Part shown: positions 26,030-36,725 of the stretch, piece by piece
Numbering within the stretch: the stretch's first letter is position 1
How the letters are laid out: the number at the start of each line of letters is the position of its first letter
Origin: Ailanthus altissimus
Taxonomy: Eukaryota > Streptophyta > Magnoliopsida > Sapindales > Simaroubaceae
Assembly (NCBI GenBank): GCA_946807835.1
Contig: OX327699.1
Span: forward strand, 24,416,014-24,480,013
DNA length: 64,000 bases
Direction of reading: 5' to 3'
Translations under genes and position numbers: made by a program
The notes under the pieces: model-generated
Told to the model about the DNA's origin: nothing
Databases searched by the model: none
The model's input: only the letters and a program-made list of their open reading frames with translations

Positions 26030-27790
26030 GGATTGGCAAAAAATTTCGTAAATATGATAAAACTCACCCTCATTGGGAATAATATGATAAGTGTTGAAAC
26101 GGGTTTTGTATGGAATTTATATACAAAATTAAAATCTATAACGAATTTAGTACGAATATAAATTTAGTAAAAAATTCGTAGATACCCGCAACGGATATTC
26201 GCACATAATATATATATTTAAAAAAAAAATTAGAGAGAAATTTTTATATTTATATTTAGCTTACATTAAAAAGTATAGATTTGATTTGATATTACTCATA
26301 TCGTTTAATAAAAAATAAATAAAATTAGATCAAATAAAAAAATAATTATAATTGAAATTGAAAATGAAATTATAGCATTTAACATAATTAAAATCGAAAT
26401 TAGAATATTTAATATTTAACGTAATTAAAATTAAATTTAAAATTATAACATTTAACGTAATTGTAATTGGAATTAAATATTTAACGTAATTAAAAATAAA
26501 AATAAAATTAGATTTATAATGATAATATTTAATATAATTAAAATTTAAATTAGATTTAAAATTATAACATTTATCACAATTAAATTTGAAATTAAATTTA
26601 GAATTATAAGATTAATATAAATAAAATTAGAATTAAAATATTTAACGTAATTAAAATTAAATTTAGAATTATAACACTTACCTATTGAACTTGGAATTAT
26701 AATTATAATATTTAATGTAATTAAAATCGAATGGATTTAGAGTTATGATATTTAATGTAATTGAAATTGAAAATGGATTTAAAATAATGACATTTAACGT
26801 AACTGAAATTCAAATTGGAATTGAAATTAGAATTATAGTATTTAATGTAATTAAAATGAAATTAGATTTAGAATTATAATATTTAATGTAATTAAAATTA
26901 AAATTGAAATTATAACATTTAACATAACTGAATTCAATAATAGAATCAAATTATAATATTTAACGTAATTGAAATCAAAATTAAGATTTGAATTATAATA
27001 ATTAACATAATTAAAATCAAAATTAAATTTTAATTATAACATTTAATGTAATTAAAATTAAAAATTAGAATTGAAATTATAACAGTTAACGTAATTAAAA
27101 TCAAAATTAAATTTTGAATTATAACATTTAACGTAACTAAAATTAAAAATTTGAATTGAAATGATAAATTTTAATATAATTGAAATCGAAATTCGATTTA
27201 GAATTATAACATTTAATATAAGTGAAATAAAAAACATAATAGTAATTATAATATTTTTAACGTATTTGAAATTAAAAATATAATAGGAATTATAATATTT
27301 AACATAATTGATATCGAAATTAGAATTAGAATTATAACATTAACGTAATTAAAATCGAAATTAGATTTGAAGTTATAATATTTAATATAATTGAAATTAA
27401 AATTAGAATTAAAAAATATTTAACGTAATGAAAATTATAACATTTAACGTAATGAAAATTGAAATTAGATTTAAAATTATAATATTTAATATAATTAAAA
27501 TTAAAATTATAACGTTTAACGTAAATAAAATTAGAATTAATATTATTTTAATAACTATATTTTATGAATTTTTAATTAAATTAAAGTTATAATTTTATTT
27601 TTTTATTATATTAATTCAAAACCTGCTTAAAATCTACGAATAATTCGTTACGAGTTTAATAATAAGTATATATCCACAAATGCAAATTTGGTAATAGTAC
27701 TCCAAATCTATAACGAATTTGAAAAAAATTTAATATTTAATTTTATAAACGAATATATATACGAATTTAAAAATATCCATCTTAAACTCG
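26030..27790. mobile_element. Minisatellite-cored dispersed element
   Basis: Two end modules enclose a long repeat array. ATCTATAACGAATTT occurs at 26134 and again in the same direction at 27706. ATTCGTAGAT at 26174 occurs inverted at 27632. The left module resembles elements near 9.1 and 39.1 kb, and the right module, read in reverse, resembles 52.1 kb. There is no ORF. The mixed direct and inverted end motifs do not fit a standard TIR element, so the class is left open. Outer edges are approximate. Confidence 0.6.
26376..27545. repeat. About 30 degenerate units of ~42 bp
   Basis: Each unit starts near ATTTAACGTAATTAAAAT, runs through GAAATTAGATTTAGAATTAT and ends in AAT or AAC. Units vary from about 24 to 48 bp by loss or gain of 6-bp-like AT blocks. 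The first clear unit starts near 26376 and the last ends near 27545. Confidence 0.88.
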
Positions 27791-28813
27791 CTCGGTGCCT
27801 TCCCCAGCCCCAATTCGATTAAACCTATATAGAAAATAGTTATGTGGATGATCTTTTTTCTTTTTTCAAACCGACCCTTCGTTGACGTTAGCATGAATTA
27901 ATGCTAACATTGTATTCAGTAAAATCAAACATCCCGTGTCCATTGCTTAATTAACTACGATCAATTTGGTCTACTCCGGCTATAATTGAGATTGAGCTAT
28001 GCTTCATGTAGAGGTATGATTAGATGACTCGATTTGTCCATAGATACATTTGGTATTCATGGACGAATTCCGAAGCAAAAATCTATGGACTGCTTTGGGT
28101 GAATTTTAAGGAAGCAAATTTAAACAATGACAGCATACATAAAACATTGTTCATAGGAAAAGTCCACGTATTTGGACAAGCCCAATGGATTTTGTACCAC
28201 ATTTTGATCTGGGTCGGACAAATCCATATCGTTTATTTATGTTACGGATGATCCATAATGCCACTTTGTCTTCTTGCCACAAGACAATAATTTTTCTGAT
28301 TTAAAATAAAAATGCCTAATATATATATGATTAAAAGAATATTGATACAATTCCATCTAGCAAAGGAAAAACCATCTTAGGAAAAAGAGCGAAGTATGTT
28401 CCCTTCGAAAGATGAGCAAGCCATAAATGTACCTAAGTCAACCTATTAATCTATTATTTTGATCTCACAAGAAAAAATGCTACCACTCAATACCCCAATA
28501 TATACACACATCTACATATTTATAATATAAGCATTTTCTCTGATGCATAGGAAATGCATACTGATTGGTAGGAATCTGAGTATTTGATTTGTTCCTTCCA
28601 AAGTTATGGCAACCTGCAATCATACATAGGGAGGAGCATGAGTTAGAATGCTGATTATAAAAGCACAAACATTTGCGCGACCAAAGCATGACGTTATTAT
28701 TGCATGCCTTTAATATTGGGAAGCCTTGAACAATTAGACATGCTACCAAAAATAAAGAGACTGATTACTCACAGTGATCAAAAGTGTTTCAGCAAGTTGT
28801 ACCCAACAACATT
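27791..28813. other. Intergenic DNA and 3' side of the PBL23-like gene
   Basis: A 75-codon plus-strand frame at 28024-28251 lies in GC-balanced DNA but has no recognised domain. From about 28450 to 28813 the sequence is plausible 3' UTR of the minus-strand kinase. The 89-codon frame there (28480-28749) is best seen as a UTR shadow. Confidence 0.4.
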
Positions 28814-31133
28814 TTAAGCAGATGAACTACACCTTGAATGAGTTCCCAGAGAAACTTCGGATGTCGATGAGGGGGCACCACGGGTACCAGAATCCCGGGA
28901 TACTGGATGATTTAGACTATGAGAGACCAAATAATCAAGTGCTACAACAATGTCACTAATTAGAGGGCGAAAATTTGCTTCCTCACTGAGACACATAGCT
29001 GTAACAGCAATAGCATAGCTCAAACAGCGACGAGGGTAGCACCCTTGCAATAAAGGATCAACTAAATGGGAAAACATCTTCTGGTCTCTCAGGAATGGGC
29101 GAGCCTGCAAGTAAAGAAGAAACGGGGTTTCATATGAAGCAACAAGCAAAATCAATAAGCTCTTGTCAGATACTGCTCTCAGTAAATTACTATTGTAGTG
29201 GATCAAAAGAAACGCTGTTCGCTACATAGCCCGAACAGCACACCAAATTACTCATCCAAAAGACACATAAATTCAAATAATTCCTAGATTTTTGCAGTGA
29301 GTTGCATGAGCTGGGAACCAGAAAACAACATGGTCTCCAATGCAGATAATTTAATCTTTAACTTGCAAGAAGGAAAAAGGAAAAAAGGCAACTGCATATA
29401 GATTAATAGACTTCAACCAATAAATATAGTGGATAAGCAAGGAGCGAAAAGAAAAATACACAGCCTAGCAAACCCAAAAAGAGAGGAAGAGGCCAAGGTG
29501 AGAGTGAGATACAAGACATCAAAACTTAACAATGAATTAGAAAATAGTAATAATAATCAAGACTTAACTCACCCAAGCCACTAGGTTCTGCTCTCCATGC
29601 CCCTTACTAAGATCTATTGCCTTCCTACCTGTTATCAACTCCAAAAGCACCACACCAAAGCAATAAATATCAGATTTAAGAGTTAATTTCCCACTCATGG
29701 CATACTCTGGTGCACAGTAGCCATATGTACCCATTACTCTAGTTGAAACATGTGTATTGTCACCAACAGGACCCAGTTTGGCCAGCCCAAAATCCGAGAG
29801 TTTTGGATTGAAGTCATTATCCAGCAAAATATTAGCAGACTTCAAATCCCGGTAAATAACAGGAGGATTGGCCTTACAATGTAGATACTCGATGCCTCGA
29901 GCCGCACCAACTGCAATTTTCATGCGAGTGTTCCAACTCAGTGGCTTTTGATCAGGTTCAATATCTGAACACAAAAAGCTAATAAAAGTTATCTCAATCA
30001 ATCCTTCAAGAATGTGATATTCAGTTATCAAAGAAACAAGAAATCAAGCATGTAAGTGATGCACAGCTTAAGCATCGTCAATGAGCATGTAGTATGTGAA
30101 CTAGATAGATCTAAAACAGTGTGAAATGAAGTCATGCACCTACAGAAAAAGCATTCAACTTATGCTTCCAAGTCTGGGAAAACTATTGCAGTCTTAATGC
30201 CTAACAAAGTTCGTCAAAGATGGAGATATAAAAGCAAATCATAAAGTTCTGCAAAACATGAGCCAGCAAAACAGACAACTCAAAAAGGCAAAAGACAGAA
30301 GTTAAATAATCAACAGAGTTTAAGGATAAATAAAATTTACCAAAAAGATGATCTTCCAAACTACCCATCGGCATATACTCATAAACCAAGAGTCTTTGGT
30401 CTCCAGCAGTGCAGTAACCAATTAAGGTAACAAGATTAACATGGTGCAACAGGCTCAACATGAGAACCTCCACAATAAATTCTTGATGCCCCTGAAGACC
30501 CTCGTGACTAAGTTGTTTGACAGCAACAATCTGATCAGAATAACCAAAGGAATCGAACTTAATCCACATTATAAAACATGATCGATGGATAACAATATAA
30601 CATTCAAACTCAACATAAACTATCAGATCAATAAAACACTCTTGTAAGTTGAAACGTAGCATCCTAAATGTGAAGCATATGTTACAAAATTTGTTCAACT
30701 TGCCAGGCCCGATTCCAAGCGACCCTTGTAAACCTTTCCAAAACCCCCTTCACCAATCAAATTCACTTCTCTAAAATTCCTTGTAGCGGTGGCAAGTTCA
30801 CGGAATGTGAAACTACGCGCCCCATTTTTCTGTTTCTCACCGTTTCCCTTAAAAACGTCTGCATCGAAAACAAACATAATCAACACTAAAATCAACCAAA
30901 AATCAAACTTTTTATTAATTTCACAGAAACAGACCATTATCCTTTATCCTCACAACTTAAAATCTAATCAAAAACAAAATGTAGCAAAATTTTCAAAGAA
31001 CTGGAAGACAAAAATTGAATAAGAGACAAGTACCTGAGGATATAGAAGAATAGCGAGCACTGGATCGAGAGCCATTTTCAATATCGATTTTAGCATCCTT
31101 TTTCTTCTGACTTAAACAAGAAAAGCAACTCAT
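28814..31133 (-). CDS. RLCK-VII protein kinase, PBL23-like (375 aa)
   Basis: A cytoplasmic PBS1-like kinase that should act under plasma-membrane receptors. Exons: 31133-31034, 30858-30704, 30530-30341, 29964-29573, 29104-28814; 1128 nt in frame. The kinase domain fills most of the protein: [17 protein letters not shown], catalytic [22 protein letters not shown] and [26 protein letters not shown] and [11 protein letters not shown] are typical of subfamily VII. The start MSCFSCLSQ has Ser, not Gly, at position 2, so it cannot be N-myristoylated; Cys3 and Cys6 could be palmitoylated. The short Ser/Thr-rich tail ends the protein about 40 residues after the kinase fold. MSCFSCL plus [17 protein letters not shown] matches the PBL23 group from memory. 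Intron 2 requires a GC donor. It is unlike the kinase at 19-21 kb in intron number and sequence, so the two are not a recent duplicate pair. Confidence 0.93.
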
Positions 31134-31700
31134 CTCTCTGACTAGAATTACAAATTGCTATGCCCACATAAACAACAAACCAAAACTAAACATTTCAAAT
31201 TCTAGCCTTTTACGTTTATCGATGTACATTATATGAAAAAAAAATTAAAATAAACAAATCTAAAAAAATCCTTAAGGAGAGAACCAATCACTCCTCTCGG
31301 GTAAAGTGAGGAATATCAAAAACGGAAACTTTTAAAGGTAATTAAATCGTAGAAAATCTCATCCTTTTGATTATGTCTCGAGATCCCATTCACCAAAAAT
31401 CGCCGCGATTACAGCTCTCTTCAGTCTTCTCTATATGGAACCCCACCCAAAAAAAAATATGATACCATTTATAATTATCACATAATAACACCCAGAACCT
31501 CAAAATTGTTCATACATTCCCAGAAAAAACTAAAAATGGGTCACATAAAATCAAAACAGGAAGTGATGAACAGCTCATAGGAAACTGAGTTTGAGAGTTT
31601 TAGTTAGCGGTGTGGACTTTGCTGCAGGGGCAAAAGAGAGAAATTTCACTCAACAACAAAATTACAAAATTATATAAAAAAAGAAAAACCAACATTGGCT
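31134..31700 (-). promoter_or_regulatory. 5' leader and promoter region of the PBL23-like gene
   Basis: The DNA upstream of the start codon is AT-rich with a weak TATATAA candidate at 31670-31676 (minus strand). It would imply a leader of almost 500 bases. No firmer signal seen. Confidence 0.3.
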
Positions 31701-33500
31701 TTAATTACGCGCCACATTTAGCGGCAGCAAAATAAAACTACTTGTGCGTGTGTTTTGTATTATGTGATGTAATTATGAACTAAATATTTTTTCTTATTTT
31801 TTTGTTTCTAAAAGTTGGGACTTAATTTTTAATTATATATATATATATTCGCTTTTTGGCAGCATTAATGTTTGTGTATGACTGTTTCGTTGGAGGTCGC
31901 TCTCAATCCTTCTCACTATTTCCCTGTTTCCGCATTTAAACCTTTCGGTCTTCTGGATGCCATTATTACTCTCTTACCCCTGATGTACATCCGTTTTTTA
32001 CTGTTGACACTGTACTCGGTTTGTGGAAACCAACGACGACGTATTATGATGTGGAAGCGGTAACGTGATAGCTTTGATTGATTTAGATTGGCCGCGTGAT
32101 CGGTTTGTCAAATAATGGGGCCCATCGTCGATATCCAATTTGGTCAAAAAGGGTTGTGAAATGTAAATGTAGTGTATTTTACTGTAAATTTGGAAATTGG
32201 GATTTGCGACTGAACTTTCTTAAATAACAACATATATTTATGGAATGTGAATTGACCATCTCTTTAATTAGCCCCAAGCTGTAGCTTACGTGGACCCAAA
32301 AAGAAAAACAAAAAAAAGATTTTAATTGGTAACAGAAGAAATTAGGCGGTGGGCATGCAAATTGAATCGGCCCGCAATTTTTTTTATTTTTTAAAGAAAT
32401 AAAATAAAATTATTGTAGAAATTGAATCAATCTGATTTTTTTTCAATTGAGTTTAATTTGATTTCGAATTTTTTCCAAATTAAAAAAATTTTGAGGAACA
32501 ACGAAGAATTATTTTGTTTTTTATTTAAGAAAACACAAAAAAAAACTTTAAAATTACTAAATCACAAATGAAATAAATATATAAAATAAGGAATCGTGAT
32601 AATTTGATCATTTTAAACTAAAAAAAAAAAGAGTGATAATTGAATCATTTATTAATAAAATATAAAAAAGTAAATTTTATTGTCCACATGCAATGCTAAT
32701 ATATATATATATATATATATATATGATAATTGGATCATTTATTGATATGGGAATAATAGACCCCATTTTTTTCTTTTTCTTTAAGAAAATATAAAAAAGT
32801 AAATTTTGTTGTCCAACTGCATGCAATGCCAATATATATATATATATTATTACAACTGTTTAATTTTATTTTTTTATTTATTTATTATCTCCTCTCCTCG
32901 CTTAATGTTAGATAGAATAATCTCTTATTATATTATAATATATCATCAAGGTAATAATCTATCAATTTTTATGAAGTACAAATAGGATAAATTATCCTAA
33001 AAACTATTGAAACTATGCAAAATTCTTACAAAGGAGCCATTAAAAAAAGAAATGACCTTTATTTTACTAACAGTACTAAAGGTAAATATTAACTCGAAAC
33101 ACAACTCATTTTTTTGTATTTAAATTTTAACATATTTATAATTAAAAAAATCAAACATGTTGAATGTTGAATGTTGCATTCAAACTCATGAATTGAGATC
33201 TCTGTCACCGCCAATTTGTCAATGGAGTCAAGGCTCATTATTGTGTTAAAACGCCTTTCTTCTTTTATATTTAAATTATATAATTTATTTTTTATTATCT
33301 TTTATATTTCATTATATAAATAAATACAACTTTTATTAGCAATTTAATTTCTATAAATCATAAAAAAAAATAAAGAAAAAATTTAAAAGAGATACATCGA
33401 ATCAAAACAGAAAATTAATAAATAAAAATATCTCTTTAATTTTGTTCATTTAATAAAAAAATAAAGCTCGCTGAAATCAAATAAGTTAAAACTAATTATA
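31701..33500. other. AT-rich intergenic DNA
   Basis: No gene seen. 31860-32160 is GC-balanced with a 63-codon frame of no recognised kind. 32345-32500 has GGTGGGCATGCAAATTGAATCGG-type sequence like the end of a short MITE. AT microsatellites lie at 32699-32724 and 32831-32845. Confidence 0.5.
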
Positions 33501-35788
33501 AATATAAAACATGTTTCAAAATTTTTTATGTAAAACTTAAGGTAAATAATAACTATAAAATAAATTGACGGGATCAAACCTGGACAAAAAGGAAAAAATA
33601 ACTTCACTTTACCAAGCTTCAATTAATATTAAAATCAATCTGCTTTCAAAATTATTATCTCAATTTATAAATATTAATAATTAAAAAAAAAAACAAACTA
33701 CAGGCACTAATTGAATTCAAACCAAGGACTTGAGGGCAACAAAAACCTTACTTTGTTAACTGAACTATAGCTTATTTAAAAGTAAAGCACATTTAGCATT
33801 TTATATCCACATTTTAAAATATCGATAATTAAAAAATTAGATTTTTTGTTTGATTTTGATTTTATGTGTAATCGGATTGGACCGTTCAATTTTCTTAATT
33901 ATAAAATCAAATAATCTTTATAAATTACAAAATTAAATTAGTTAATTCAATTATCGGTCCAATTTTTTCGATTTTTCTTTTTCTTTTACCCACCCATAAA
34001 TGAAACTAGATAGTAAATACAGAGAGTGATTAACTTATTTGGTAATTTGTTAATATTATTAAAAAAAAAAGACTGCTACACATCTCATAAATTATTCAGT
34101 AAAGCGTATCTCAATAAGCTACACGTGGTATAACGTTTATTAGGTAAATTCATAAATTTTAAAGTGATTTATGGAACTGTTTTATGATTTGAAAGATGAA
34201 TACCATTATTTTTAAAATAATACTATACATTATAAATTATTTGTATAAATTTATTTATATAAATTACTGTAATACGACATGATTAAATATGGCATTTTAT
34301 TATTATTCTGAGTAAATTTTAAAATATCTGATATTGCTTGTATCAAAGCTTTGCATTCGAATCCCATTTATATCACGATTGAAGGAAGGGCTTTATTGAA
34401 CGGAGCCAGGCTGAAAATTGCTTGTCAATATATCTGGTATGTACTGAACATCAATAGGTCCATTGTCTAAAGTTGATGTTGATTCGAACGTATGAGAATT
34501 GGACCAATTCCTGCAAGAAATTAACACTTTATATTTATGGCTTTAATAAGAGTTCAATAATTTTGTTTTTTGGTTGGACCACGAGGTTGTTATGGCTATC
34601 AAGAGCAACATGAACATGCCCTCTCATGGTCCCCATTTTTTTAATAAAGTTAAAAGTGTGTCGAAAATACAGCAAGACTAGCTTTGGACCGCGATTTAGC
34701 TTTACAAATTTGGTGGGCCCATTATCTGCGGTGTGATGCTTTACGAATGCGGGCGTACTTAAAAATGAGTATCTTAATAATTATAACACCCGTTTTGTTT
34801 TTGGATCCTGACCATTTCCGTGGGCCTAACCCGAATTTGGACTTTAATGGGCTTTAAGTTTTTCAATAGGCCCAAGAGTTAGTTGTCAACAGAATGATCT
34901 CTGTATGAAATTGGACACTAAAGCTTTGTTAAGATGTAATTACATCTCTGTATGAAATTGAAATGTGTTGGTTATTTCATATTTGAGGTCTGTTTGAAGG
35001 CTGTTAATGATTCATAGCTTCACTGGATTGTCTGTGTGGTATCTCCACACAAATATATATATATTTTATGTCATCGTATCGATTTCAAAAATTGATTTCT
35101 TTCTCTGTACCTATTTAAGATTATTCCCATATTTTCGTGAAGTTGGGTAATTTTTATTTTTTCACAATTCTCTTGTCGACTTAATCGTACTTTTCGTACA
35201 TCCATCATCTTATGTCAATTCCCGTTAGTTTTTCATTATATTATTTATTGGTACACACAAATAAAAAATTATAAAAGTGAAATAAAAAGCGACAAAAAAA
35301 AATGATTAATTATACGTTATCAACAACTACGTTTTAATAAAGAAAAAAATAATAATAAAAATGAAGTGCCGGGATATTAATGACATCACCTTGTGAGGTT
35401 TACATAACTTATATGACGATTTTAATTTTAATTATTTTATCATTCTCTCAATTTAATTTGAATGACATAAATATTTTTAAATTTTTAAGAATGTTTTAAT
35501 TATTTAAATGATAATTATTTTTATATATATAAATATGAGTATTTTTACCTTTTAAATTAGATTAAAAAAGCAATATAATTAAAATTAAAGTTATTTTAAA
35601 ATATAATTTATATAAATATTATAAAAATGACAATGTTAATAAGTGACAAAAAAAAAATGTCATATCACATTTTAATAAATTTCTCATTAATTTTTTCTCA
35701 ACCCTTCTTATTTTCTTATCATATTCTTATTAATTATTATCCTATTTCTCTTATATTTGTGTTATTCAAACTGTTGTTTGGTTATTGT
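33501..35788. other. AT-rich intergenic DNA with tRNA-like modules
   Basis: Minus-strand box A / box B-like pairs lie at about 33555-33625 (AGGTTTGATCCCG) and 33705-33775 (TAGTTCAGTTAACA then GGTTTGAATTC). A plus-strand box B-like GCATTCGAATCCC is near 34350. A MITE-like end (ACCCACCCATAA) is near 33990. No coding gene seen. Confidence 0.45.
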
Positions 35789-36706
35789 TAGAAAATTAGT
35801 GATTTAACAATTTTTGTTAGACAATAATTAAAATAAATACTAAAATGAAGAGTCACAAGAAGTCTAGAATGTGTGGGACACAAAGGAAAAAATAAAATAG
35901 GACTCAAAGACGCAAAAAAAATGAAGATATCGCGGGAGAAATTGCTAGCACCACGGCACCCAGGGTTGAGCGCTGCAGCGCTCAACACAGAAATCCAGTG
36001 TCTCCAGTGCCGCGACGATGGGTGCGAGAAAGGCTAGCGCTGCGGCGCTCAGACGCATCAGGATGTCCATTTTGGTTTGGAATTTCGAGTTTTGGGAAGT
36101 TTTGAACTTTCGAAATAAGTGAACTCTTACTCCAACAATGAATAGTATTAGTAGGCGCGAAATACACCCTATATAAACACTTGTAAAAACTTTTGTTTAA
36201 GATTAAGTATCTAAAGTTTAAAGATGTAACCATAAGAAAGAATAGAAGAGATAGGTAGGCATTAAGTGCGTGGTGCACTAGGGTTTTAATATTTGGGGAG
36301 TATTTTTTCATTGGGTTCTTTGAGTGAATAAAAGAGAAACACCATAGATCCTTTTTGGCTTAAATGCTCGAGCTATTCTTGTGTTCATTGTAAAAATCTC
36401 TTATGAGGAGATACTAAGAGGTCTTAGGGAGTCATAATAATCAATGGTAGATACTTAGAGGTCTCTATGAGAGATACTACGGGGTCTTGTGGGATCATTG
36501 ATGATATAAGAAGATACGTAGTAATCTATTTTAATAATAAAAAGCTGAATCATGGATTCTTCGTGGATGTAGGCAATTTTGGGCCGAACCACGTATATTT
36601 TATATCTTGTTGATTGGGTTATTTTCTTTATCTTTATTGGTGTGTTAATTTTATGTGTTATTTCTTATGATGCGAGTTATGATTTTTCACTGCATATAGA
36701 ATAAAA
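35789..36706 (+). mobile_element. Ty1/copia-type LTR relic, plus strand
   Basis: It starts with TGTTAGAAAATTAGTG. It carries a TATA element (CTATATAAAC, about 36169-36178), a repeated GAGATACTAAGAGGTC-like block, and the GGGCCGAACCACGTAT motif common near the end of copia LTRs. GGTATCAAGATTGG follows at 36708, resembling the initiator-Met tRNA primer site. No gag or pol sequence follows, so only an LTR with a fragment of the primer site remains. The end is approximate. Confidence 0.65.
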
Positions 36707-36707
36707 A

Positions 36708-36725
36708 GGTATCAAGATTGGGGCT
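36708..36725 (+). other. Decayed primer-binding site
   Basis: GGTATCAAGATTGGGGC is close to the TGGTATCAGAGC site used by many copia elements, at the expected place after an LTR. Confidence 0.4.

Noticed and set aside
26376..27545. Possible CRISPR array
   Set aside because: Units are contiguous and degenerate with no unique spacers, and the genome is plant nuclear DNA.
28480..28749. 89-codon minus-strand frame with several Cys
   Set aside because: Lies just after the kinase stop codon and has no domain; best explained as 3' UTR.
30201..30340. C-terminal part of the 165-codon frame over kinase exon 3
   Set aside because: This is intron read-through after the donor at 30340; the next exon continues the kinase correctly.
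35940..36060. GC-rich hairpins as a microRNA precursor
   Set aside because: The hairpins are short and sit within an LTR; no long imperfect stem as in plant miRNA genes was found.
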